A stretch of 64,000 nucleotides of DNA from Streptomyces sp. NBC_00083. GTDB taxonomy: Bacteria > Actinomycetota > Actinomycetes > Streptomycetales > Streptomycetaceae. The translations under genes were made by a program, and so were the position numbers. The notes below the pieces were generated by a model. It did no database searches, had not been told where the DNA came from, and worked only from the letters and a program-made list of their open reading frames with translations. Below, piece by piece: positions 18,203-25,538 of this stretch (positions within the stretch are counted from its first letter, which is position 1; each line of letters opens with the position of its first letter). Where the stretch lies: positions 930,001 through 994,000 of the forward strand of contig NZ_JAPELY010000002.1 in assembly GCF_026343295.1 (NCBI RefSeq), read 5' to 3'.

Positions 18203-19662
18203 AGCTCGCCACCCGGATCGCGCTCGCCGTCGGCGTCACCGTCCCGCTCCTGGTCCTCGCCAGCGGCTGGCTGCTGCTCGCCCTGGTCGGCCGCGATCTG
18301 CACCGCGCCGAGGACAGCCATCTGCGGTCCCGGGCCACCGCCATCGCGCAGGACGCGCGCACCCTGCTGCGGGCCGCCGCCAACGACCGGCCGACCGCGG
18401 AGGAGAACCGTCAACGCCGCCTGTTCAACGCCGCGTTGGACGTCGGTGTACGGCTCGTCGGGCCCGACGGCACGTTCAGCGGCGGCCCCCAGCCCGACCC
18501 CTCGGTGGCGCTGCCCGCCGCCACCAGGGCGCCGGTCACCGTGCGCGGCGGGGGCCGCAGCTGGCGGGCGTACGCGCTGCCCGTGACCGGGGCGCAGGTC
18601 TCCGGCACCCTGTGGGTGTTCGAGCCGGACACCGCGAGCCGCGCGCAGATCACCCTGGTGCGTCATCGCGTGACGACCACCGCGCTGCTCGCGGCCCCGC
18701 TCTCCGCGCTGCTCGCCTGGGCCGTCGCGAGCGCCGCGACCCGACCGCTCGGCCGGCTGCGCCGGGCGGCGGCCGGGCTCGACCCGCGCACCACCTCGGC
18801 ACGGCTGGAACACCGGCGGACGCGGGTCGTCGAGGTCGACGACCTGGCCGCCACCCTCCGGACGGTCCTCGCCCGCTACGACGAGCAGGCCGCCCGCACC
18901 GCCGAGGCGCTCGACACCGCACGCTCCTTCTCCGCGGCCGCCTCGCACGAACTGCGCAACCCGCTGATGAGCATGGGGACGAACCTCGACGTCCTGGCCC
19001 ACCCCGGGCTGCCCGGCGCCGAGCGCGCGGAGGTCGTCGAGGATCTGCGGCGCGAGCACGGGCGGCTGCTCGGCATGCTGGTGGCGCTGCGCGAACTGGG
19101 CCGCGGGGACCTCGTGGAGGCCGACGCGTTCCGGGTGCTCGACGTGGCGGAGGTCGCCGACGCCGCGGTCGCCGAGGCCCGCCGGCGCGCACCGGACGCC
19201 CACATCACCCTGAGCGCGGAGCCCGCGCCGCTGCACGGCTGGGAGCCGGGCATCCGCATCCTGCTCGACAACCTGCTGGGCAACGCCCTCGCCCACGGCA
19301 GGGACGCCGAGGGCCGCGCCCTGATCGCGGTCGCGGTCGCGGCGGCCGGGGGAGAGGTGCTGATCACCGTCGACGACCGGGGGCCCGGCGTCGCGCCGGG
19401 CGCCCGCCGGGACGTGTTCCGCCGCTTCCACCGGGGACCGGCGAGCAGCGGGTCGGGGCTCGGGCTCACCCTGGTCGCCCAGCAGGCGGCGCTGCACCGG
19501 GGGAGCGTCGAGCTGGGGGAGGGGCCGGGCGGGACGGGCACGCGGTGCACGGTGCGGCTGCCGGTCGGGGCCACGGTGCGGGAGGGTGAACTGCCCGCTC
19601 GGCGGGACTGGTTGACGGTCACCGCGGAGCGGTCACAAGGTTCCCACAAAGAGCCTTCCTAG
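18199..19662 (+). CDS. Sensor histidine kinase partner of the OmpR-type regulator
   Basis: 487 residues with two membrane segments (about 8-30 and 158-180) bracketing an extracellular sensor of about 125 residues, a HAMP-like linker, the HisKA box FSAAASHELRNPL (His250) and a HATPase domain (LDNLLGNALAHG, DDRGPGVA, GSGLGLTL). The substrate sensed is unknown. The adjacent downstream gene for a small secreted protein and an 11-bp-spaced direct repeat before it suggest that gene as a target. Confidence 0.88.
   Translation: MKLATRIALAVGVTVPLLVLASGWLLLALVGRDLHRAEDSHLRSRATAIAQDARTLLRAAANDRPTAEENRQRRLFNAALDVGVRLVGPDGTFSGGPQPDPSVALPAATRAPVTVRGGGRSWRAYALPVTGAQVSGTLWVFEPDTASRAQITLVRHRVTTTALLAAPLSALLAWAVASAATRPLGRLRRAAAGLDPRTTSARLEHRRTRVVEVDDLAATLRTVLARYDEQAARTAEALDTARSFSAAASHELRNPLMSMGTNLDVLAHPGLPGAERAEVVEDLRREHGRLLGMLVALRELGRGDLVEADAFRVLDVAEVADAAVAEARRRAPDAHITLSAEPAPLHGWEPGIRILLDNLLGNALAHGRDAEGRALIAVAVAAAGGEVLITVDDRGPGVAPGARRDVFRRFHRGPASSGSGLGLTLVAQQAALHRGSVELGEGPGGTGTRCTVRLPVGATVREGELPARRDWLTVTAERSQGSHKEPS
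19634..19649 (+). promoter_or_regulatory. 11-bp-spaced CACAA direct repeat upstream of the secreted protein gene
   Basis: CACAA occurs at 19634-19638 and 19645-19649, exactly 11 bases apart, inside the end of the kinase gene. OmpR/PhoB regulators typically bind such head-to-tail repeats with one-helical-turn spacing. TAGCCT at 19660-19665 could be the -10 for the gene at 19704. Confidence 0.45.
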
Positions 19663-19703
19663 CCTCCGGGGCGTAGCCGTACTCACCGCCGGGAGGCAGC
19701 GCC

Positions 19704-20168
19704 ATGTACAACCCGATCAGCCCGAGCACCTCGGTCACGACGATGACGACCCGTCGCCGGGTCGCGGCGGCCGCGCTCGCCGCTGCGGCGGTCCTGACCG
19801 TCACCGCGCCCAGCGCCTTCGCGGACTCCGCGCCCGCGCCCGCGTCCGCCAAGCCGTCGGCAGGCGACACGGCGCCCGCGCCCACCTCCGACGGCGCGAA
19901 GGGGATCTGCAAGCGGGAACCCAAGGCGGACAAGCGCATCGAGCGCGCCCTGAACCGGCTCGACGGGGGCGTCACGACGGTGGGCTCGGTGGCGCGGATG
20001 CAGCAGCGCCTGGACAACGCGAAGAAGGAGGGCCACACGGCGGTCGCCACGCTCCTCGACCACAAGCTCACCTATCGCAAGGGCTTGGTGACCACCCTCC
20101 AGCAGCGTCAGAAGGACCTCAAGGACGTGGCGTCCTGGTGCGCGGCGAACGGCAACGGGGCGAAGTGA
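19704..20168 (+). CDS. Small secreted helical protein, function unknown
   Basis: 154 residues. A signal peptide is clear (TTRRRVAAAALAAAAVLTV and a cleavage-like SAFA near residue 40), followed by a Pro/Ala-rich linker and a helical domain with two Cys (KGICKRE and SWCAANG), which could form a disulfide outside the cell. The central helix pair (RMQQRLDNAKKEGHTAVA) is charged. ATG 19704 with GGGAGG upstream; a second ATG (MTTRRR) 13 codons in is possible. It shares its stop base with the next start, so the two small exported proteins are coupled. Confidence 0.7.
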   Translation: MYNPISPSTSVTTMTTRRRVAAAALAAAAVLTVTAPSAFADSAPAPASAKPSAGDTAPAPTSDGAKGICKREPKADKRIERALNRLDGGVTTVGSVARMQQRLDNAKKEGHTAVATLLDHKLTYRKGLVTTLQQRQKDLKDVASWCAANGNGAK

Positions 20169-20386
20169 TGGGGCGGGTCGGGGCCTGGGGGGTGGGCGTG
20201 GCCGTGACGGCGGTGCTGATGACGGGGTGCGGATCGCACAGAGCGCCCTCCGAGCCCGCCCCCTCCTCCTCTTCCACCTCTTCCACCTCCTCTTCCTCCG
20301 GGACGGAGCAGCAGATGGAGAAGAAGGTGAGCGACGCGGAGTCCGCTGCGGCGGCGGCGGACGAGGACACCAAGTCCAACCAGTGA
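20168..20386 (+). CDS. Small putative lipoprotein
   Basis: 72 residues starting at an ATG whose A is the last base of the previous stop (TGATG). A short hydrophobic leader ends in VLMTGC, an acceptable lipobox with Cys at about residue 21. The rest is a Ser/Pro-rich low-complexity stretch and a charged helix (EQQMEKKVSDAESAAA). This composition, like Lpp-type tethers, suits a surface-anchored protein. Homology is not recognised. Its coupling to the upstream secreted protein suggests they work together. Confidence 0.6.
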   Translation: MGRVGAWGVGVAVTAVLMTGCGSHRAPSEPAPSSSSTSSTSSSSGTEQQMEKKVSDAESAAAAADEDTKSNQ

Positions 20387-20433
20387 CCCCGCCCCCAACC
20401 GCCGGCCGGGCTGGGGATGCCGGTTGCCCTACA

Positions 20434-20923
20434 GGGGCGCGGGCACGGTCCGCAGCCGTAAGCGGGGTGTCCTGGGGCTCCGCCCCAGACCCCGTTCGCG
20501 CCTTGAGGGCGCTCGTCCTCAATCGCCGGACGGGCTGAGGTGGCCTGGGGTGGGCATGCCGCCCAGGCCAACCCCGCTAGGGGCGCGGGGAACTGCGCGA
20601 GACGCGGGCACGGTCCGCAGACGTAGGCGGGGTTGCTGGGGCTCCGCCCCAGACCCCGTTCGCGCCCGAAAGGCGCTCGTCCTCAATCGCCGGACGGGCT
20701 GAGGGTGCCGAGACTGGGCACCCTGCCAAGGGCAACCCACCTGGGGGCGCGGGGAACTGCGCGAGAAGCGGGCACGGTCCGCACCCGAAAGCGGGGTTGC
20801 CTGGGGCTCTGCCCCAGACCCCGTGCCGCGCCTGAACGGCGCTCGTCCTCAAACGCCGGACGGGCTGAGGTGGCCCGGGGTGGGCATGCCGCCAAGGCCG
20901 GCCCACCTGGGGGCTGCTAGGGC
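20434..20923. repeat. Tandem array of the hairpin-bearing intergenic repeat (about three units)
   Basis: The 547-base gap 20387-20933 has no gene and is filled by units of about 165 bp. Block A (CTCGTCCTCAATCGCCGG, or AAACGCC in the last) occurs at about 20511, 20676 and 20841. Block B (GGGGCGCGGGGAACTGCGCG) occurs at 20580 and 20744 with a broken copy at 20434. Block C (CTGGGGCTCCGCCCCAG, a perfect 7-bp hairpin) occurs at 20472, 20637 and, with one change, 20801. The units keep A-B-C order. Confidence 0.85.
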
Positions 20924-20933
20924 GACCCGCGTC

Positions 20934-21506
20934 TCACCGCTCCCCACCCGGCACCCACAACACGTCCCCCACCCCCACATTCGCCGTCCGCGCCAGGATG
21001 AACAGGAGGTCGGACAGCCGGTTCAGGTACGTCGCCGTGAGGGCGTTCATCACCTCGCCGTGGACCTCGAGCGCCGCCCACGTCGAGCGCTCCGCGCGCC
21101 GCACCACCGTGCACGCCTGGTGCAGCAGCGCCGCGCCCGGCGTGCCGCCCGGCAGGATGAAGCTGCGGAGCTTCTCCAGGTCCTCCAGGAACCGGTCGCA
21201 GTCCGCCTCCAGCTTGTCGACGTACGACTGCTCCACCCGCAGCGGCGGGTACTCCGGGTTCTCGACGACCGGCGTCGCGAGGTCCGCGCCGACGTCGAAG
21301 AGGTCGTTCTGGACCCGGACCAGCACCTTCACGACCTCCTCGGACAGCTGCCCGAGCGCGACGGCCGTGCCGATGACGGCATTGGCCTCGTTGGCGTCGG
21401 CGTACGCCGCGATCCGCAGATCGGTCTTGGCGGTCCGGCTCATGTCTCCGAGGGCGGTCGTGCCCTGGTCGCCGGTGCGGGTGTAGATGCGCGTCAGATT
21501 GACCAT
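20934..21506 (-). CDS. Cob(I)alamin adenosyltransferase, PduO type
   Basis: 190 residues matching the PduO/MMAB family: N-terminal TRIYTRTGDQGTTALGD, the ATP-binding segment, and conserved FILPGGTPGAALLHQACTV with the arginine-rich VVRRAERS and late LNRLSDLLF. It makes adenosylcobalamin, the cofactor of the isobutyryl- and methylmalonyl-CoA mutases, some of whose genes and chaperones are in this window. A TACTCT hexamer on the minus strand 6 bases before ATG suggests a leaderless message. It reads towards the repeat array. Confidence 0.93.
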   Translation of the reverse strand: MVNLTRIYTRTGDQGTTALGDMSRTAKTDLRIAAYADANEANAVIGTAVALGQLSEEVVKVLVRVQNDLFDVGADLATPVVENPEYPPLRVEQSYVDKLEADCDRFLEDLEKLRSFILPGGTPGAALLHQACTVVRRAERSTWAALEVHGEVMNALTATYLNRLSDLLFILARTANVGVGDVLWVPGGER

Positions 21507-21519
21507 GCCGCCAGAGTAG

Positions 21520-22281
21520 TTACGCTCCGGCCGTCCGGAAGACGCGTGTGCCCACCGTCACGGCGAGTACCGCGAAACCCGCCGCCACCAGGGCCCCGTA
21601 CAGCACGGTCGGCGTGGCGTACGCGCCGAGATAGGCGGAGCGCACCGCGTCCACCAGGTAGCGGAACGGCATGAAGTGGGACAGCACGTTCAGCCAGGCC
21701 GGCGCGAGCGTCATCGGGAGCATCAGGCCGGAGAGCAGCATCGACGGCATGGTGAGGGCGTTGACCGCCGGGCCGAACCCCTGCGGCGTACGCACCTTCA
21801 TGGCGAGCGCGTACGACAGGGACGCCAGGGACAGCGCCAGCACGGCCACGAAGGCGAAGCCGATCAGGATGCCGGCGAGCGGCGCCCGCAGGCCCATCAC
21901 CAGCGCGGCGAGGACGAGCAGCACCGCCTGGAAGACGAAGAGCGCGGCGTCCCGCAGCACCCGCCCCAGGAGCAGCGCGAGACGCGAGACCGGGGTCACG
22001 CGCATCCGCTCCACGACGCCCCAGCTGTTCTCGATGATGATCGAGAAGCCCGCGAACGAGGCGCCGAACAGGCCGAGTTGGAGGAGGAGGCCGGGGACGA
22101 GGATCTGCCAGGAGCTGCCCCGGGAGGCCAGCGGCATGCCCGTCAGGAGTGGGCCGAAGAAGAGCAGGTAGAGCAGCGGCATCAGGACGCCGAAGAGGAT
22201 CTGGAACTTCGAGCGCAGGGTCTGGCGGGCGTACCTGCCGAAGATCAGCGCGGTGTCGCAGAGCAGGGGTGAGGCGGTCAT
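21520..22281 (-). CDS. ABC-2 type exporter permease
   Basis: 253 residues with six membrane segments. A family element similar to the DrrB/ABC-2 signature is present (GVVERMRVTPVSRLALLLGRVLRD). It lies 9 bases after the ATPase gene and is surely its partner. DrrAB-type exporters pump drugs or lipids out. The divergent TetR gene suggests induction by a ligand that may also be the substrate. Confidence 0.88.
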   Translation of the reverse strand: MTASPLLCDTALIFGRYARQTLRSKFQILFGVLMPLLYLLFFGPLLTGMPLASRGSSWQILVPGLLLQLGLFGASFAGFSIIIENSWGVVERMRVTPVSRLALLLGRVLRDAALFVFQAVLLVLAALVMGLRAPLAGILIGFAFVAVLALSLASLSYALAMKVRTPQGFGPAVNALTMPSMLLSGLMLPMTLAPAWLNVLSHFMPFRYLVDAVRSAYLGAYATPTVLYGALVAAGFAVLAVTVGTRVFRTAGA

Positions 22282-22290
22282 GGGGGAGTC

Positions 22291-23073
22291 CTAGACGGCT
22301 ACGGGGGTGGATTCCTGCGGGGTGGCACTGCGGCCGGTGATCGCGAGGAAGGCGTCCTGGAGCGAAGCGCCGGTGCCGCCCGCGTACCGGGTCTTGAGGT
22401 CGTCCGGGGTGCCCTCGGCCACGACCACGCCACGGTCGACGACGACGAGGCGGTCGGCGAGCGCGTCGGCCTCGTCGAGGTAGTGGGTGGTGAGGAAGAC
22501 GGTGGTGCCGTGCTCGGCGCGGATCCGCCGGACCAGCTCCCACAGGTCGGCGCGGCTGCCCGGGTCGAGGCCGGTGGTCGGCTCGTCGAGGAAGAGCACC
22601 TCGGGCCGGTGGGTGAGGCCCATCGCGATGTCGAGGCGGCGCCGCTGTCCGCCCGAGAGCGTCGACGTCTTGCGGTCCAGGAGGCCGGCCAGGCCGAGGT
22701 CGTCCGCCAACTCCCGTGCGCGAGCGGCCGCTTGGGTCCTGGTCAGGCGGTAGAGGCGGCCCTGGGTGGCCAGCTCCTCGCGCACCGAGAGCGTCGGGTC
22801 GACGCCCCCGGACTGCGGCACGTAACCGCAGGCCCGACGTACGGCGGCGGGGTCGCGCAGCAGGTCGTGGCCGGCCACGGTCGCGGCGCCGCCGGTCGGC
22901 GGGAGCAGGGTGGTGAGCATGCGCAGGGTCGTGGTCTTGCCCGCGCCGTTGGGGCCGAGGAAGCCGAGGATCTCGCCGGCCCGGACCGTCAGGTCGATGC
23001 CCCGCACCGCCTCGACCGGGCCCGCCTTGCTCTGGAACGTCCGGGCCAGCCCGGCCGTGCTGATGATTGCCAT
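22291..23073 (-). CDS. ABC exporter ATP-binding subunit (DrrA-like)
   Basis: 260 residues with Walker A GPNGAGKTT, signature TLSGGQRRRLD, Walker B VLFLDEPTTGLD and switch His (VFLTTH). The C-terminal extension has the DrrA-like GASLQDAFLAITGR. ATG at 23073 (MAIISTAG) is chosen; a TTG at 23118 is in frame but would add 15 poor residues, although no good ribosome site precedes 23073. It faces the TetR gene across an 82-base gap. Confidence 0.9.
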   Translation of the reverse strand: MAIISTAGLARTFQSKAGPVEAVRGIDLTVRAGEILGFLGPNGAGKTTTLRMLTTLLPPTGGAATVAGHDLLRDPAAVRRACGYVPQSGGVDPTLSVREELATQGRLYRLTRTQAAARARELADDLGLAGLLDRKTSTLSGGQRRRLDIAMGLTHRPEVLFLDEPTTGLDPGSRADLWELVRRIRAEHGTTVFLTTHYLDEADALADRLVVVDRGVVVAEGTPDDLKTRYAGGTGASLQDAFLAITGRSATPQESTPVAV

Positions 23074-23097
23074 GCCCGTAAGAAAAACAGGGCCTCC

Positions 23098-23122
23098 CCA
23101 AAATTGCAATGCCTCCAAAATT
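23098..23122. promoter_or_regulatory. AT-rich repeated element between the ABC exporter and TetR genes
   Basis: CCAAAATT occurs at 23098-23105 and 23115-23122, 17 bases apart, and AAATT/AATTT arms give partial dyad symmetry. In a 72% GC chromosome this AT-rich patch in a divergent gap is a likely promoter-operator of the TetR protein. Confidence 0.4.
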
Positions 23123-23143
23123 TAAGAGTGCGCACGAATCGCT

Positions 23144-23149
23144 TACGCT
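23144..23149 (+). promoter_or_regulatory. -10-like TACGCT for a leaderless TetR message
   Basis: TACGCT ends 6 bases before the ATG at 23156 and no ribosome site precedes it, which predicts transcription from about the first base of the start codon. Confidence 0.4.
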
Positions 23150-23155
23150 GGTGCC

Positions 23156-23797
23156 ATGGCAGAGGGGCTCAGGGAGCGGAAGAAGCGCGAGACCAGGCAG
23201 CGGATCTCGGACCTGGCCACCGGGCTCTTCATGGAGCGCGGCTTCGAGGCGGTCACGATCGCCGAGATCGCCGAGGTGGCCGACGTGTCGGTGAACACCG
23301 TCTACAACTACTTCCCCGCCAAGGAGGACCTGTTCCTCGACCGCAGCAAGGGCATCGTCGACCGGCTCACGCGCTGGGTGCGCGGCCGTGACGACGGCGA
23401 GTCGGCCGCCGGGGCGGTCCTGCGCGAGCTGCGCGGCGAGGTCGAGTCGGTCTCGCCGCGGGTCGGCCTGATGGAGGGCTACAGCCGGTTCATGGCCGTC
23501 ATCGACGCCTCACCCGCGCTCAAGGCCCGGCTCTGGGCCGTCGGCCAGGAGGTCCTCGCCAACCTGGAGACGACCCTGCGCGAGGAGACCGGCGCGGACC
23601 CCGGCGACACCCTGCCCGCGCTGATCGCGGGTCAGATCAACTGGGTCCACCAGACGGCCATGGCCGCCATCGGCCGCGAGATGATGGCCGGCCGCGACCC
23701 GAGGGCCGTCTCCCGCGAGGTGCTCGTCCTGATCGACGCGATGGAGGGGCTCCTGGGAGACGAGGTGCTCAACTACGCCGTACGGGGCGCCCGCTGA
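23156..23797 (+). CDS. TetR family transcriptional regulator of the adjacent ABC exporter
   Basis: 213 residues. The N-terminal helix-turn-helix domain is clear (FEAVTIAEIAEVADVSVNTVYNYF, residues about 30-53), followed by a helical ligand-binding domain. It is divergent from the exporter genes, the common arrangement for a local repressor. The ligand is unknown. The start is ATG 23156, apparently leaderless. Confidence 0.88.
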   Translation: MAEGLRERKKRETRQRISDLATGLFMERGFEAVTIAEIAEVADVSVNTVYNYFPAKEDLFLDRSKGIVDRLTRWVRGRDDGESAAGAVLRELRGEVESVSPRVGLMEGYSRFMAVIDASPALKARLWAVGQEVLANLETTLREETGADPGDTLPALIAGQINWVHQTAMAAIGREMMAGRDPRAVSREVLVLIDAMEGLLGDEVLNYAVRGAR

Positions 23798-23932
23798 GAC
23801 CCACCTCACGCCGCCCGGTGTGATGTCCGTCATCTGAGACGTGACGCGCATCTCTTAGCCCTCCCAGAAGGCCGCCCTGCCGATAGCCTCCGCCAAGAAG
23901 GCTTGGGTGGAAACCTGTTGGAGGGAAGTGTC

Positions 23933-24781
23933 GTGGCCAGGAAGCTCGCCGTCATCGGAGCCGGACTCATGGGGTCCGGTATCGCGCAGGTCTCTGCCCA
24001 GGCGGGCTGGGACGTCGTCCTGCGCGACGTCACCGACGAGGCCCTCACGCGGGGCACCGACGGCATCAAGGCCTCGTACGACCGGTTCGTGAGCAAGGGC
24101 AGGCTGGCCGCCGAGGACGCCGAGGCCGCGCTCGCCCGCATCACCACGACCACCGATCTGGACGCCGCCGCCGACGCCGACATCGTCGTCGAGGCCGTCT
24201 TCGAGAAGCTGGAGGTCAAGCACGAGATCTTCCGCACGCTCGACAAGATCGTGCGCCCGGAGACCGTGCTCGCCTCCAACACCTCCGCCATCCCGATCAC
24301 CAAGATCGCGGCGGCCACCGAGCACCCCGAGCGGGTCGTCGGCGTCCACTTCTTCTCGCCGGTCCCGATGATGCAGCTGTGCGAGCTGGTGCGCGGCTAC
24401 AAGACCAGCGACGAAACCCTGGCCGCCGCGCGCGAGTTCGCCGAGTCGGTCGGCAAGACCTGCATCGTCGTCAACCGCGACGTGGCCGGCTTCGTCACCA
24501 CCCGCCTCATCTCGGCGCTCGTCGTCGAGGCGGCCAAGCTGTACGAGTCGGGCGTGGCCAGCGCCGAGGACATCGACCTCGCCTGCAAGCTGGGCTTCGG
24601 CCACGCGATGGGCCCGCTCGCCACCGCCGACCTCACCGGCGTGGACATCCTGCTGCACGCCACCAGCAACATCTACACCGAGTCCCAGGACGAGAAGTTC
24701 GCCCCGCCGGAGCTGATGCGCCGGATGGTGGACGCGGGTGACATCGGTCGCAAGAGCGGGCAGGGCTTCTACAAGCACTGA
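23933..24781 (+). CDS. 3-hydroxybutyryl-CoA dehydrogenase
   Basis: 282 residues. The Rossmann motif is GAGLMGSGIAQ near the N-terminus. The catalytic segment GVHFFSPVPMMQLCELV holds the active-site His, and VNRDVAGFVTTRL and GHAMGPLATADLTGVD are conserved in the C-terminal helical domain. It interconverts acetoacetyl-CoA and 3-hydroxybutyryl-CoA with NAD(P)H, for butyryl-CoA or polyhydroxyalkanoate metabolism. GTG 23933 with GGAGGGA upstream is chosen over an upstream frame extension at 23903. It stands alone. Confidence 0.92.
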   Translation: MARKLAVIGAGLMGSGIAQVSAQAGWDVVLRDVTDEALTRGTDGIKASYDRFVSKGRLAAEDAEAALARITTTTDLDAAADADIVVEAVFEKLEVKHEIFRTLDKIVRPETVLASNTSAIPITKIAAATEHPERVVGVHFFSPVPMMQLCELVRGYKTSDETLAAAREFAESVGKTCIVVNRDVAGFVTTRLISALVVEAAKLYESGVASAEDIDLACKLGFGHAMGPLATADLTGVDILLHATSNIYTESQDEKFAPPELMRRMVDAGDIGRKSGQGFYKH

Positions 24782-24919
24782 ACCGCCGACCGCCCCCGGA
24801 CCTCACTCCATGGGGTGAATTGGGTATCGGTTCGCTCACGGGCGGCAACTTCTGTGGCCGTGGGGCAGTCAGTTGTTGAGTCGGTTGTCGGCAAAGCCAG
24901 AGCACTCTCGGGAGCGCAT

Positions 24920-25243
24920 ATGCACATCAGGGGCGACCACGTCGAGCTGGTCGTCGGGGGCCGCCTCGACGTCCGCAGCGCGGCGGACGCCCGTACGGCC
25001 CTGCACTCGGCGGTCGACGACGGGGCCGGTGACCTCGTGCTCGACCTCACCGAACTGGACTCGTGGGACGCCACCGGACTCGGCGTGATCATGGGGGCAC
25101 ACCGCCGGGCCGGCCGGTGCGGCCGGCGCCTCGTGCTGCGCGGCGTGCCGCCCCAGATGCAGCGCCTCCTGGTCGCCACCCGCCTGCACCGCATCCTCGC
25201 GATCGAGGGCGGCATCGTGGCGGAGGCCCTGCCGCGCGTGTAG
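24920..25243 (+). CDS. STAS-domain anti-sigma factor antagonist-like protein
   Basis: 107 residues that are a bare STAS domain: VELVVGGRLDVRSAADART, the loop LDLTELDSWDATGLGVIM and the C-terminal GVPPQMQRLLVATRLHRI. In SpoIIAA and BldG the phospho-acceptor Ser or Thr precedes GLG; here that is Thr in DATGLG, with an unusual two-residue WD insertion after DS. No anti-sigma kinase or sigma gene is adjacent. ATG 24920 with GGGAG upstream is chosen; the frame is open to GTG 24815 and a longer form cannot be excluded. Confidence 0.8.
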   Translation: MHIRGDHVELVVGGRLDVRSAADARTALHSAVDDGAGDLVLDLTELDSWDATGLGVIMGAHRRAGRCGRRLVLRGVPPQMQRLLVATRLHRILAIEGGIVAEALPRV

Positions 25244-25363
25244 CCCGCACAGGCGTCCCGGCAGCGGTGAAGCCCGTACACGGCTTCCCAGGACGGGTGT
25301 TGTCGGGACAGGAGTGCGGGAATCGGACTCCGCGCGCAATCCTCATGAGACTGTGACGTCCCG

Positions 25364-25382
25364 GGCGGGGTGGCACCCCGCC
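25364..25382 (+). terminator. Short hairpin after the STAS gene
   Basis: GGCGGGGT and ACCCCGCC form a perfect 8-bp stem with loop GGC, in the gap before the large NTPase gene. It is followed by TGTT rather than a long T-run, so it is a weak terminator or an RNA structure. Confidence 0.45.
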
Positions 25383-25480
25383 TGTTCGTAGATACTGTCC
25401 GGAGGTCTAGGGTTCGGCTTCCCGCCGATCGACGAACCCACACGGCGGGCACCGGACCAGAAGCGACAGCGAAGAGCGAA

Positions 25481-25515
25481 GTGCGTAAGGGCCGGGAGGG
25501 GCATTCCTTACGCAC
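25481..25515 (+). promoter_or_regulatory. Perfect 10-bp inverted repeat just before the NTPase start
   Basis: GTGCGTAAGG (25481-25490) and CCTTACGCAC (25506-25515) are exact inverted repeats with a 15-base spacer, ending 23 bases before the ATG. It could be an operator or a 5'-UTR hairpin controlling access to the ribosome site GGGGGG. Confidence 0.6.
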
Positions 25516-25538
25516 CACGCATCTGGGGGGCTTTCACC

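Noticed and set aside
20434..20923. CRISPR array
   Set aside because: Repeat units are about 165 bp with no unique spacers of constant size and no cas genes nearby.
20387..20933. Short open frames in the repeat array
   Set aside because: They are read-throughs of the repeat blocks in all frames and have no ribosome sites or conserved products.
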